Assembly: GCA_018907035.1 (NCBI GenBank)
Contig: JACCIC010000099.1
Span: 1,649,501-1,713,500 of the forward strand
DNA from: Sycobia sp. Sy_11
Taxonomy: Eukaryota; Arthropoda; Insecta; Hymenoptera; Epichrysomallidae
Reading direction: 5' to 3'
Length of the DNA: 64,000 bases
The position numbers and the translations under genes were made by a program. The notes beneath the pieces are model-generated. The model saw nothing but the letters and a program-made list of their open reading frames with translations. It did no database searches and had not been told where the DNA came from. Shown here one piece after another: positions 1 through 12,364 of the stretch. Within the stretch, counting starts at the first letter, position 1. The number at the start of each line of letters is the position of its first letter.

Positions 1-959
1 AATTTTGCGGCTTAAAAAGATTCTCTTTGTTACAGATAAGGACGGATATTAGATAATCAGTGCTTATATATGTATTAAAATGCGAGATAACATTATTTAA
101 TGTGTTTAAGATGCTTTTCGACGTTCTATAACAAGAATATATTGATACTTTCTAAGAGATACCTACATGAATATTTAACTTTTGCCAGTAGTGATGAAAT
201 ATATACTATAATTTAACTGTTGCAAATGTATTACTGTTTAAACAAAAACGTATTCAATGAAATTCTTCAATTGAATCAATACTTTATCTTTGTTTTTTTT
301 TTGTTAATACTTATCGTGAAAATATCTCGACATGTTTATAGTAGGTTTCTTTCATCGACTTATTTACAGAGATTACATTAGACTTACAAATTGCGTTGTA
401 GTACGCGATTTTACTCGAATAAATAGTTACGTCTTCTGCACTTCCATTATAAAACCAGTAACGAAGATCATTATAGTAATCAACTTTTATAAAAAACAGT
501 TTCATAACATTTATGATACCATTATTTTTTTATACACCACTCGTTTATCTTCGAGTCACAATAAATATGGTTATGGAAAGCATTATTCATTCGAATTGTT
601 AAAGCGCTGTAAAAGAACAAACAAAAAATGGTTCTCTAATTACTAATATTAATAAGATATTGTTCATAAAATTCAAAGTATGCCGCCGGTGTTTTTCTTA
701 TACATCATTATAATTTTTTTTAATAGTCACGACACGTGGATGCTTTGACTCGAATATGTATAATTAGAATAGTTACTCTAAAAATATAAGACAAGACACG
801 CACAAGATCTGCACGAAATATATTTTCTGGCTTAAAATTTATGCTTTAAAACACGTTCCCAACTCATCTTTAAATCTTTGAAATGTCTAAGACTGAAAAA
901 ACAAAATCTAGAATCATAAATTGTATTCGGATGAATAAAATATTTATTTATTTAAATAA

Positions 960-1006
<47 letters not shown>

Positions 1007-2239
1007 GTATAGATAGGCATAGTTACAATTATCAATTATACTTTTTCAGTTTATATAATATTTATTTTTGTTCTAAATTCTGCATAGTTATATGTCTCAC
1101 TTAATACAAAAATAATTATAGACAGTTTAAAAGTCACACAATATTGGAAAATAAATAATAATAAAGTAAATAAATAAAAATGGTAGTTATCTGGAAATTA
1201 TTTTCGACAAAATTTACTTCATCCATATGTATGTAACCGAATGAGTGTGTAATATAAAAAGAATTATGGCATTCGTCGGTTAAAAACTAAACTTTATGAA
1301 ACTATATTTTAATATAATTATATCTTCCTTTATAAGAAAATTACACTGAGCAACATAAATCCAATGGAATTTCTGCCGTATATTAAATTAAATAAAAGTC
1401 GTATATACGTTATTGCTTGGTAAACAGGAAGTTGACACTATCGAAATATTGTTATTGGAAGGCTGTTTATTGAAATGTGATTAAATATCGATAAAAAACT
1501 GTGGACAAATGAAAGAGATCAATCATACACTGGATATATTATTTTATAAAAATAAGATTTTAATTAAATCAAAAAATGCTTAAAACAATATATGTGCTAA
1601 TCTTCGTGTATTCTTAAATTTAATAAATATATATTGTTGTGGTCATACGAACATAAAATTAAATAGTTAAATATTTCAAAAATATAAAAAATAACAAAAC
1701 TATCGGTTCAGTGATTGAATTTGCGAATTAATTATATTTTTTCGTTGCTTGCAATTACCAGAATCAAAATCAGTATGCAAGCTTGACGTAAATCAAAACA
1801 GAAAGATAGAAAACGTACTTAAAAAACTTGCTTAAAGCTTTAAATTAAATAATGAGCAAGCTAAAATTTATTTAATCGTCAGAATAAAATTTAATTCTGA
1901 AAAATAATTTAATTTAAAGTACTATTTTTTCAATTATCATATAAACGTTTATCAAATCTTTATCGAAAACTGCACGCAATTCCGAATTTCATTCGTCATT
2001 AAAAAGGAAATATCAATATAATGGAAATAATTACTGTAATACATTTGGGCAAACAAATTTTTGTGAAACCTTATCTTATACATAGATACTCTCCGACAAA
2101 GCAGGCGCTTAAATATTCCAACGGGGGCTAATAAAACAGGCAGCGTCCGAACGAGCCGAATAGAAGACGCATAAAAAAGGAAGATAATAAAAAGCGAGAC
2201 AAAAAAAGAAAAGGATAAAAAAGAAGAGAAAAAAGACAT
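1..2239. other. AT-rich noncoding stretch
   Basis: This stretch is strongly AT-rich with frequent stops in all frames. Two overlapping open frames on opposite strands near 311-646 have no recognisable domain and look like chance. The only distinct element is a TA microsatellite at 962-1005. From about 2100 the base composition shifts to purine-rich as the CpG block approaches. I see no gene here. Confidence 0.7.
962..1005. repeat. (TA)n microsatellite
   Basis: About 22 uninterrupted TA units. An open frame of 73 codons runs through it as a Tyr-Ile repeat, which is an artefact of the dinucleotide. Confidence 0.97.
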
Positions 2240-3317
2240 AAACCCAATGGCTGCGAAGGAGATCGAGGGAAAGTACGTCAGAGGGTTGAATGACTACTCC
2301 CGAACACTAGACGTCGAAGGATCACCGCTCTCCCCCTTTTCGCCGTCTCACTCCCTCCGTGCGAAAACGGGGCGCGAGCGACCCCAAGAGAGTGAGAGAG
2401 AGAGAGAGAGAGGGGAGGCAGGAGGGTATAGAAAAGAGGCGAACTAGCGCGCTATCGGGGCCGAAAGGGGGTGGGATGGGAAGGCATGTAGGAATACCAG
2501 CCCGCACGCACGTATATACACGCGGTGGCACGGGTAAGTGGATAGAGAGAGAGAGAAATACCACGCGCGCGCGCACGCTGGCTCTCCACCTATGTATATA
2601 TATATACACGCACGCGGCAGTCGCGCGCGCCTCGTGTCAGGCGCCGCGGCGGTCCGCCCGCCCGCGCCCGCGCCCGGAGCCGCCACCGCGAGCGCTCCCG
2701 CACCGCGATCGCATCATCAGTTGTTCGCGAGCCGCGCGACCCGACGAACGTGCGAGGCGCTTCTTCGCTGCCGCTCCCCGTAGCCTCGCGCGCGCACCTG
2801 TCCTCCTCCGCTCGGGCGCGCGACAGGTGAAGCACAGAGCGAGAGGTAGGGAGCAAAGAGCGCGGGCAGCGCGAGGAAGTCGCTCGGCGCAAGTCCTTGC
2901 CGGCGCGTGCGCGCGTGCAGCGGCTCGACCGGTGATTCGTCGTCGCCGCGGGCCGGGACCGTTCGCGTCGGCTGTCGCGGCGATGCAGTAGCGTGCGCGG
3001 GTCGTTCGATTGCACCGCTGCCCCGCGCGCGTGGGCTCCGTGGTGACGAACAGTGCCATATTCGCATCGTGCAGTGCGCGGATGTGCGCGAATCGCCGCA
3101 GTCGCAGCGGCTCCGCAGCGGGCGCGTAACTGCAGGTGCTGCGGGTCGCGCGAGCGGGGGACGTAAGGTGCGTCCGCCGTCCCGCCAAGGGGAGCAAGAG
3201 GAGACGACGGAGACGATCGAGGCGTACGAGCGGATCGGTGGCGGGAGCCGACCTTCCGCTCCCTCGCCCCGTCGGGCGTTTCGGCGCCGGGCCCGCGTGT
3301 TCGACTGGAAATCACCC
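2240..3317 (+). promoter_or_regulatory. CpG-rich block: candidate promoter and noncoding first exon
   Basis: The sequence changes abruptly from AT-rich to very CpG-rich, the strongest such change in the window. An initiator-like TCAGTT lies at 2717-2722 within the GC-rich core. A consensus-like 5' splice site, GTAAGT, follows at 3318-3323, so an exon could run from about 2.7 kb to 3317 on the + strand. Long open frames exist on both strands here (up to about 240 codons), but they are rich in Arg, Ala, Pro and Ser and all frames are nearly equally open, as expected of high GC content rather than selection. I therefore read it as a 5' untranslated exon with its promoter. Against this, the base before the donor is C rather than G, and no protein or transcript could be compared. 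Strand and exact start are inference. Confidence 0.45.
2393..2412. repeat. (GA)n microsatellite
   Basis: Short GA array in the upstream part of the CpG-rich block. A second short GA run occurs at about 2543-2556. Confidence 0.9.
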
Positions 3318-3323
3318 GTAAGT
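3318..3323 (+). other. Candidate 5' splice site GTAAGT
   Basis: GTAAGT directly follows ATCACCC at the end of the densest CpG-rich block. The intron side fits the insect donor consensus; the exon side (CCC) is weak. It is the strongest donor associated with a promoter-like block on the + strand. Confidence 0.4.
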
Positions 3324-3770
3324 ACGCGCGTGTGTGTGGGTGTGTGCCTGTGTATGCGCAGGCTTGGCGCTGTAGTACGCAGTGCAGTATGCGCGTACAC
3401 CTACCGACATAGCAGACGCCCGACGACGTTATTGTTTACGATCGCTGATGCTCGCTGATATCGTCCGGGCGAACGATATCGCATTCGTTTAATACGTATA
3501 ATCTGCCGCGCGCGCGTCGAGCGACTTTCGATCGTATCGCCGAAGTGCGAAAGTTTTGCGTTATCTTTCTTTTCGTTCCTCTATATAACGCGCTGCTTTT
3601 CCGTGCCGTGCTTTCAACGTATGTGCATATAATATCCAAATCGAATACGAGGTGCTCATCGGTGCATATATCTAATTACGCGCGCGCTCTCTCTTAAGTC
3701 GTTAATTTATAATTATTGTATCGATTGTACAAAAACAGCTTGTTTCAAGCGGAGTTCTATTCATTATATA

Positions 3771-3774
<4 letters not shown>
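3324..3774. other. GC-to-AT transition downstream of the CpG block
   Basis: Mixed composition with GT-rich runs at about 3332-3352 and a second smaller CpG cluster at 3440-3560. No coding signal seen. If the donor at 3318 is real, this is the start of an intron. Confidence 0.5.
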
Positions 3775-3858
<84 letters not shown>

Positions 3859-3894
3859 CGTGTGTATGTATGTATGTATGTATGTATGTATATA
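3775..3894. repeat. Compound microsatellite (TA)n-(TG)n-(TATG)n
   Basis: About 36 TA units lead into a short TG run at 3848-3868 with one TGCG interruption, then about six TATG units. The graded change from TA through TG to TATG suggests array expansion followed by point mutation and secondary slippage. Confidence 0.95.
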
Positions 3895-4640
3895 AATTTG
3901 TTGGTTTAAACGCGCGCCACGAATATTATTGAGAATATATTCGAGACCAATTTCCATACCAATCATAATAACGGTTATGCTTGATTTATATATATATATC
4001 AATTGTCATTAATGCGCGCATATATCTAATAATAATTAATGGACACGCGATGGCATATACGTGTATTCGTATATTACCGTGAACAATAAACGTTATTGAC
4101 TCTGTTTTACGCAAATGGCTGGAAAGTATTGATATACAGTAAGAAAGCCATGAAAATAAATTTTGCTTTTGTGCGTCATATCGAATGCTTTGTACAAAAA
4201 CTTTTTTTTATACTTGTATTATCAATTGACGAGAATTATTCATTTTACAAAAAAAGACATGTATATCCGATTATAGATATAAAATTCCAGATTTTATTAA
4301 TACAATATTTTAAACTTGTAAATCTCACGTACTATTGTATCAGCTTCACTCTAAAGAATCAATTTGCACGTAAACTGTGTAAGGATCTGTTAAACGAATG
4401 ATTATAGCAATCGACCATGAACCGAGCAACTTGAAGAAGATGGAGAAGCAATTTTTAATTGTAACGCTGGAAGTCCGCGCGAGAGCTTATCGCCATCGAT
4501 GATAATCTCATTCCCCAGGTTTTACAAGTATATTCGTTTACTTAATAAAGAGAAGCCAATATCTATATAGCGATGCATCGAGAAGACTCGACGTTTTTCT
4601 TTCCACACGCCCGATCATGAAGAGCGCCTGCGCAGTTCTC
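3895..4640. other. AT-rich noncoding stretch
   Basis: An open frame of 101 codons at 4096-4401 on the + strand is rich in Phe, Leu, Ile and Lys, has no recognisable motif and lies in AT-rich DNA. I regard it as chance. Nothing else stands out. Confidence 0.6.
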
Positions 4641-4654
4641 CTCGCGAACTATAT

Positions 4655-4655
4655 G

Positions 4656-4704
<49 letters not shown>

Positions 4705-4706
4705 CC
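4655..4706. repeat. (CT)n microsatellite
   Basis: CT array of about 25 units with one TTTC interruption, on the upstream edge of a CpG-rich block. Confidence 0.95.
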
Positions 4707-4779
4707 GTATTCGATTCGCTCGGCGAGCTTGCAAGATTAAATTAAATTCAATTATGCCTATACATATATAACGTACGTG

Positions 4780-5270
4780 GAACCGGGCCCTCGGTAAGTT
4801 GGCGCCGGCTCTGTTTATGACGAGCGCGGTTACGCCGCCGTCACCGCCGAGGCGGTTAATTAAAGCAAAAGTGCAACGCGCGCGCGCGAGCGCGCGGGAT
4901 AATTCATTCGGAATATTATGTATCCGTTAACATTCAACGGGCGCGCGCCGATAAGGAACGCGGATATTCTTTCGCCATACAGTCGGTGTAAAATATCGTA
5001 TGAAAAGGGATCGCCGGCGCGCCTGCGCGAAGGAAGCCAGCCCATTATGATATAATTCGTTCGCGGCCATATACACCGGATATATCCCGAGCGAAGTCAT
5101 TATATATACCCGACGCGGGCGCGGGCGATTATTCGACGACTCGCCGGACTCCGGCGCAATTTCGACGGCTAATTGAACGCCGCTCGCTGCATATAAACAG
5201 AGGATAGGGGGGCGGAAAATTGCCATTGTTGCCGGTACCGCAAAAAAACCAAATGCAAGAGGGAACAAAT
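4780..5270. promoter_or_regulatory. CpG-rich block with a donor-like site
   Basis: CpG-dense sequence including a long alternating GC run at about 4877-4896. A donor-like GTAAGT lies at 4794-4799 after CTCG, so this could be an alternative noncoding first exon on the + strand. Open frames on the - strand (up to 113 codons) have no recognised domain. Regulatory role is inferred only from composition. Confidence 0.3.
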
Positions 5271-5977
5271 TAAAACGTATCGCATAGACGAATGTATAGA
5301 TGGGCGTTCGACGTATAAATCGAAATTATAGGCGGGACGGGGGGTCCACAGCCATTGAAGGCCCGTATGATATCTAATATATATATTTATATACAGGCAG
5401 AAGATCCGAACAGACAGTAGGTCGAGTAGTAAATATAAACAAGCTTCTCGATGTCGCCCGCACCGAACACGCCATCGATATTCAAAGTGTACGACTATAT
5501 ATATATATATATTATATATATAGTGCGCTCACGTGTGTGTGCGTGTGTGTGTGCGCGCGCACGTGTGATGTCAATATAGAATTGCGAGGTGGAATTCGAT
5601 ACATTATATATCGTTATATATACTGTCTCCGCGCACACAAATGTAACACGGTTTACACAACAGTTAATGCGAAGTTGCGAAACGTGTGCACTGCATTCAG
5701 TAAATATAATTCGTCAACTGTGCGCGATCGTATATACACCCAGGTGCAGTCTTTATATTGTAATTATATAGTGTGTGTGTGTGTGCTCGCGCGAGAAAGA
5801 GAAGAGGTGCGCAACTAAGTGCGTTGACCTTCCCGTGCGCGTTAAAATTGAAATTCAGAAATAAACTCGACTCACAGACAACTCATTTGTTATTGACGTG
5901 TTTTTTTGTCCCTCCCTCTTTCTCCTCTTCTTCGCGCCGTAGCGTCTCGTGTATAGATTTATCTGAAGAGACGACTC

Positions 5978-6057
<80 letters not shown>

Positions 6058-6240
6058 TGTGTGTGACGCGTTATTTTCGTTCCAGTCTGGTCGGTATCGC
6101 CGATGAAACTGTGTTGGAAAGAATAGACGAGATTTTTTACCGTTGTCAAGGACAGCGAGTACAAGTGTGTATACAAATATTGGATGAGTGTCTTTTCAAA
6201 TATCTTACGCTTATACAATGGCCCATGTATTTGTCATGAA
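5271..6240. other. Mixed-composition stretch with several short microsatellites
   Basis: Contains short TA arrays near 5495-5521, GT/GC alternation at 5533-5565, GT at 5771-5784 and a compound GA-GT array at 5980-6065. Open frames here are Cys-Val or Arg-Glu read-throughs of those arrays. No gene recognised. Confidence 0.6.
5980..6065. repeat. Compound microsatellite (GA)n-(GT)n
   Basis: GA units run to about 6022 and switch directly to about 20 GT units with one AT interruption. The purine-pyrimidine GT part can adopt Z-DNA and the GA part triplex, as general properties of such repeats. Confidence 0.95.
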
Positions 6241-7080
6241 TGAATGATGTACTAATTCATAAGAAATAATTATTTCGACTTTAACCATCTCAGAAATTGA
6301 AAGGTAAAGTAACACGCTAAAATTACCTATTCCGTACAATTGTGAAGACGATTGTGACCATTCTTTTTTTTCTAACAAATCTAATTTTTAAGATCTCATT
6401 AATATAGTGTACTTGCAAAAAGAAGTGCTTGGTGAATTTAAATAGACAATTTTAGGAATTGAGATACTATTTATTAATTTAATGATAAAAATTTGCGACT
6501 AAAAATTTTTAACGGTAAAATTCACGAAGAAACCATAAAAATAATGGTTTTTCAATTAATACAAATTTATTCTAAGACGATTTTCAAACATTTTAATATG
6601 TTTCAAGATAAATTTGCAAAACCCACCATTTTTGTGGAGTTTTCGTGATTTTGATAGCGAATGTATGTAATATACATATTATGACTTTGGAGTATATATA
6701 TATTTTTTCTGTCAATATCATATTTTTAGAAAACAAATTGATCCAAATATAATCTTTTACGAATTTATGCCTATATCGCTTAAAATTATTTCAATGTATT
6801 TTTTTTCTTAGACTATATTCGATATTCGAATAGCTTATCCTGAATCAATATAATTGAACAAAAAATAAATATAAATAGTGAGATCAACTTTAAATAAAAG
6901 TGCGAACGTGTGTTTTATATTATTTATTCCTTTGAATATTGTTTTTTCAAATATTTTTTAAATGTTTGATACTGCCTATTTCAAAATGATCATCATAGTT
7001 TCACTTTCAGCTTTTGATTATTTTCATTTCAGTCAATTTTTATTTAAAAATATAATATGAAATATTTTTTTGATTTTACA

Positions 7081-7106
7081 TATTTTTTTCATATTTCCAG
7101 GTATGT
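7081..7106 (+). other. Candidate recursive-splice (ratchet) site
   Basis: A pyrimidine-rich run (seven T's, then CATATTTC) is followed by CAG at 7098-7100 and immediately by GTATGT at 7101-7106. An acceptor joined directly to a donor is the defining layout of zero-length exons known from long insect introns. GTATGT is a weaker donor than GTAAGT. Meaningful only if the + strand is transcribed. Confidence 0.3.
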
Positions 7107-8127
7107 TTCTTTTTGAAACTTTTAGTCAGTAAAGTATAGTATTATCGCTATATGTATAGCAAGTATCAATTGAATTTACAAGAACGGTTAAAAATAACTG
7201 ATTGACAGACACTGAAGTTTTTCTCATCAATGACATTGAGAGTTATTTTATTGGGTCCCTGAAAATTTAAATTGCACTGACATTTCATAGTCTATAGAAA
7301 AATCTCCCAACAGGCGTGAAAAAAATCATTAATAATGCAATGAAATATTAGAATAATCCTCGTTGAAATTTTATAAACATGCGCTGAGAAATTTCTATTA
7401 CTTATTATCTATTAAGGATATCAATTTTCAATCTTCATTAAGTTCATAATTTTAAATGAATTTGTACATGAAGACTGTACCTCTATACATAATGACATAA
7501 AACACATTAAATACATAAATAAAGACAGTTAATATACTCTTATATAATTTTAATTTATATTTTCTACGAACCAAGGTAATTTTTTGACACTTGCGGTAGT
7601 GTAGTCACCACAGTATGTGTACTCCATAAACTAAAATTTCTTAACTAAATCGTGTAAATCCTTGTGAAACAAGATTTGATGTAATCTCAGTTGAAAATTT
7701 AGACGAATTAATAAAAAAATAATAAAAATAATATTATCATCGTTACTTTATAAATAAATAAAATAGGATCTACTAGCTATCAATAATTGAAACAAGTATA
7801 AGATAAAAAGAAATAGTACATCATATTTTTCACGCATTTTAAAACATTTTATTATTTTTAATTTTTAGTACAGATTCATACATTTTATATGAACGTTATC
7901 AAAATTTTCGCGAAATTCACTGATATTTCATGCAATAGGAATGGAAAAAAAAATCATGGGATATTTTATAAATGTAGATTAATATTTCAGCTAAAATTTA
8001 AGGGCACTGGCTGAAAGTTTATAAATCTGAATGTTTTTAAATGCAATTTTATTAATGATAATTTTAAATTTCAGCAACTTGTGAACACTGACAGAAAATT
8101 CAAAGTTGTTTTAACAGTGTACGTTTG

Positions 8128-8155
8128 AAACATTTATATTTATATATAAATGTTT
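8128..8155. repeat. Short AT-rich hairpin
   Basis: Twelve-base arms at 8128-8139 and 8144-8155 are perfect reverse complements around a 4-base TTAT loop. Given the AT-rich context this may be chance. Confidence 0.6.
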
Positions 8156-8960
8156 TGAAATATAAATCCTTTCCTGACCCCATACACCAGAAATCATACA
8201 TTTCACTGAATAGTAATACTTTAGGAAAGGTCGAGAAATTTAAGGGACGTATTTAGTCCACATTTAAAAAAAGCACTTTGACCACCGAAAAAATGAATGC
8301 TGTAATATTTGAGAACCTACTTGACTCGAAGATTGATACTTTATTATTTACAATTATTACATTCTTCACAAATTTTTTTCCTTTTTAAATAAATATTCTT
8401 GCTTTTACATATTCAATTAAAGCAAATCAGATTTAAAGAAATCGAAAATTTTAATTAAGTTACGTACGTAAATCTATACACATTCAATTATACACTTATT
8501 AAAGGAAAGCAATTGTCCACTAACTAGTGCAAAATTCAATTGGCTGTTATTTGAAAAATATTCATTTTCAGGTATAAGTTTACAAAAATAACTTCATTTG
8601 AAATGCCATACTTTAAGCATTGATATCCCATTATAGAGCTTGTGGTTAAAAGGATTTTCATTGTTTTTCATTTTCATTCGTTGTCATTCATTGAATTCGA
8701 AAAATCATTGATACCCTATTGAAACTTTAAAACATGAAAGGGTTTACTTTATTTTATTACTAGACTTGGTGTAAAATAAAATTGTGAAAAATACAAATAG
8801 ATTATCTTCGAGTATTACTTAAATTAAGATACAATTTTAATATTTACGTATAGCTTGATAAGTATTTTAACTCATATCATGAAAGAAAATTCGCATTATG
8901 TATATATATATGTATTTGATACAGGCGAATTTTCATTTAAACCGTTTGCAAAGCATGTAT

Positions 8961-9330
8961 ACGGGGATTGAAGATGGTCCTCTATAAAAATTCTAGAGTC
9001 CGAAAGACTCCGCGGCGAATTCTTGAAATTTCAAGATCCCGGTCTTCGCCTGATATACGGTGGCAGCCAACAACAAAGTCTCAGCGCTGTCTGCGTTATA
9101 TGTGTCCTTCAGCTTGTCCGCATGGCGAACAAATTATATATATACACGCAAATTCAGCGGATTCCTCTGGGGCCCACGGCTCCGGGGTAAAGAGACCGTT
9201 TTCATTCGGGCGAGTCTCGCTGTTATATTATGCTCAAAGCCATATAAAAAAGACGAGCCCGCGAGTTCTAGTGTATATAAACGCCAAAGATTGTGCTGAA
9301 AGTGCAACTTTCTATCAATGCTGAAACGTC
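8961..9330. other. Moderate-GC segment with an unassigned open frame
   Basis: GC content rises relative to both flanks. A + strand frame of about 116 codons starts at an ATG near 8974 and ends near 9324. It is rich in Arg and Ser, has no recognised motif and no signal peptide or membrane segment, and contains a Tyr-Ile run from a TATA tract. It could be part of a noncoding exon or a decayed gene. I do not call it a gene. Confidence 0.25.
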
Positions 9331-10200
9331 TATCTGTCTCATGTCTTCCAGCTCTTCAACGAATCAGAAGTTAAATCTGTTCTGATTTCCGAATACAGAC
9401 CTGGAGGAATTTTAAAAAAATTATATATATAGTAAAGTGTAAAGGCTGGCGAGGCCTATACTATGCTCTGGCTGCAAATAATTGACATGCAGTTCGATTG
9501 AAGATTTTTTCTGTTTATTAGATCCGCAAGCACTATATGAAAGAAAGTTAATTGTCAATGGTATTGTACATAATAATTTATTGTTCTTTAATTTAACAAT
9601 AATTATTGCGCACACCGCAGCCTTTTAATTTAATTGCAATGAAATCAATGATGGTATTGAAATTTTCAAATATTGGGATTTGATATACACACACACGCGC
9701 GCGCGCGCGCGCCCGCGTAGAAGCCGTGCTTGTAATTTATATTATACTTTGAAATGTTATTATTTACATCAAGTTGGAGCTTTCGACAAAAATAATTCAA
9801 ATATAAATAAACTACATTGTATAATAATTGTAATTATTCAAACGGCTCTTCTTCAGTATAACAATGGGTCATTTAAATTATTCATTTTATTGCAATGATT
9901 GACGTTTAATAACTTTAATTTTATCACTGTTCATTAAACTTTTGTTTGGTAAAAATCTTGACGTTATTAGTCACTAATCGACAAAACTGTTGATATAGAT
10001 GAGAGAAATGAAAAGGCGCGCGAAAGAGAAATTGTGTATTTTTACATGTACCGTATGAAATGTCTAATTTAAGAGTTTGATGACCCAGTTTAGTTTTAAG
10101 TGTTTCTTTCGAGCGGAGGGATCGTGAATCAATCCGATGCTATTTCAGTCCCTATTGAGAACTTTTATATAAACTCGACGGAAAAGAATTTGCCGGTCAT
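9331..10200. other. AT-rich stretch with a (CA)n-(CG)n run
   Basis: Contains a CA array that turns into CG alternation at about 9686-9717. Otherwise no structure or coding signal recognised. Confidence 0.6.
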
Positions 10201-10320
10201 TCTAGTACGAGGCGAGAGTCGATAGTACATAAATTTTTAAATCTTTTAAATTTTTCACCGTACACTCGCGCCGATGGACGACGACCTTAGCATTTATTCC
10301 TTCTCCTTCAACGTTTTCTG

Positions 10321-10428
<108 letters not shown>

Positions 10429-10523
10429 ATTCTAGCGCCGGAAAACACGAGGGAATCACGTATATAAAATACTAGAAGACGTTAAATAATTTCCAGCCTT
10501 GGCAATGAGAAAAGCAGCCTACA

Positions 10524-10524
10524 A

Positions 10525-10559
<35 letters not shown>

Positions 10560-10576
10560 CTCTTTACGACAATTAC

Positions 10577-10630
<54 letters not shown>
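10524..10630. repeat. (GA)n followed by (TA)n
   Basis: About 18 GA units to 10559, a 20-base unique spacer, then about 25 TA units at 10580-10630. Confidence 0.97.
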
Positions 10631-10634
<4 letters not shown>

Positions 10635-11280
10635 CTTTTTTTTGTCTTAAGAGCGAAGCAGTAGAAACATACAGAGATATAAGAGAAATATAGAACAAGG
10701 CAAGGGAAGGAGCGAGGGAGATGGGGAGGAAGGGAATTTTATTAAGGTACCAAGCTTATTTCAAATTTTTCGTTGTAAAATTCCAGAAACGCGCGGGGGT
10801 GTTTTTATGTCGCCCTCTTATTTTCTTCTTTTTTTTTAACAAAACACACTTCACGGGTCGTAGGACAAAGTCGAGGGCTTCTTGAATTTTGCAATGTCTA
10901 CCAGAAGTTGCTCGCGTTACCTCCCGAAATTAGATTCATTCATATTCCTTTTCTCTCATTCGCTGTCTTTTTCTCTCTCTCTCTCTCTTTCTATCTTGCT
11001 TTCTTCCTACTGTTTCAAAGCCCCTTTAGACGCTTTCGACGCTCTCTATATGTATTTCATCGTGGTGCGAGATATTCCCTCCTTTTAATTTGAGAGAGAA
11101 AGAGAGAGAGAGAGAGAGAGTTCTGCGCCTCTTCTCCAGCTATTTTCTTCCTCTCTTAACTCTCACTTACTTGCTTCCAAAAATCCATGTTTTATTTCCA
11201 TGGTTTTTTCAGGCCGCTTTCTTTCTATATCTTCTCGAGTGAGCGTATATATGTAGTAGCGCAAAGACTCATCTTTTTCA
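10631..11280. other. Purine/pyrimidine-skewed stretch
   Basis: Blocks of GA-rich sequence alternate with CT-rich sequence, with a CT array at 10973-10990 and a GA array at 11091-11120. No coding signal recognised. Confidence 0.6.
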
Positions 11281-12293
11281 GGAGGTGTCCACATATGCTT
11301 AAAAAAAGAATAAAATGATTGTTGTCCATGAAAAATTATCATTTAATTAATGTTTATAGGCTATCTGTACTTAGATTTTTGATAATCAATTGCTGCATTA
11401 CTTTCTTGTGGTTTACTTTATCTAAAGCATTTTTGTGCTCATGGCAATTTTTTGCAATATTATGCTTCTTAAATAACTTTTAAATTCTATATAGCAATCA
11501 AAATTAGAAAAAATATTCAGGATTATCTGTAACCGACGTAAAGCACTACAACTTGAACTAAAAATTCCCTTTAAGTTACAGAACGAAGCAAAACATGTCT
11601 CAAGTAATTTTAGTAAAAATACCCCTTAAACAAATTTTTTTTTATCTATAAATAAAAAAACATAAATTATAATAATCTTCATGTTATATTTTAGGTAAAC
11701 TTTATCCTTTGTTAGATTATTTACTTAGAAAGTCATAGATTTTACTTGAATAACTACTTGCTTCACACAATTATATTCCAATTTGCTGCCGAATAATTGA
11801 ATCTGTAATTGAAATTTATTGGTGACTCATTCGGGATACTCTCTAACTAGATTAATGATCATTCCAGATAAAATCAGATCTTCAAGATTTGCTCATTACC
11901 TGTAAATTTTTTTGGATGCCAGCATTATCGAAATAGTTAATAAATAAATTTTTTGAATGAATTATTCAGCATTCTTAAATGTAAATTTTCATCAACTCCT
12001 TTGATTTTCTAACCTTTTCATTCTTAATTTACGATATATATTAATCATTAAAAATTGTACCTGTGTCGACTATTGTGGATTAAATTAATAAATATTTTTA
12101 TCGATCTGACAGTCTTTATACAATAATGTTTTATTTTTAACTTTTAATCTCATTTGATTTTATTTTTAGTAGTTATTTCTATTTCAGATACTTCGGGGAA
12201 GATTGTAAACAAGGACAGACTGGCTCTCATTGTGTTAGTATAGTAGATTATTGTATAAAGACTATAACGCCGATGCAACTATTTATTACTTTA

Positions 12294-12300
<7 letters not shown>
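11281..12300. other. AT-rich stretch bearing an inverted-repeat pair
   Basis: No gene recognised. Holds the 17-bp inverted repeats at 12111 and 12247 and an acceptor-like site at 12186-12187. Confidence 0.6.
12111..12263. repeat. 17-bp perfect inverted-repeat pair
   Basis: AGTCTTTATACAATAAT at 12111-12127 is matched exactly by its reverse complement at 12247-12263, with 119 bases between. The layout resembles the ends of a small MITE or a long-loop RNA stem. No target-site duplication was identified. The right arm abuts a TA array by 40 bases. Confidence 0.7.

Positions 12301-12357
<57 letters not shown>
12301..12357. repeat. (TA)n microsatellite
   Basis: About 28 TA units. Open frames across it on both strands are Tyr-Ile artefacts. 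Confidence 0.97.

Positions 12358-12364
<7 letters not shown>

Larger units (their letters stand above)
6241..8960. other. AT-rich desert
   Basis: A 2.7 kb AT-rich stretch, dense in stop codons in every frame. The only items of note are an acceptor-donor junction at 7100/7101 and a 12-bp-stem hairpin at 8128-8155. Nothing coding seen. Confidence 0.7.

Noticed and set aside
2590..3400. Long Arg/Ala/Ser-rich open frames on both strands, up to about 240 codons
   Set aside because: All frames are open together, as expected in CpG-rich DNA with few stops. Translations are low-complexity without domains.
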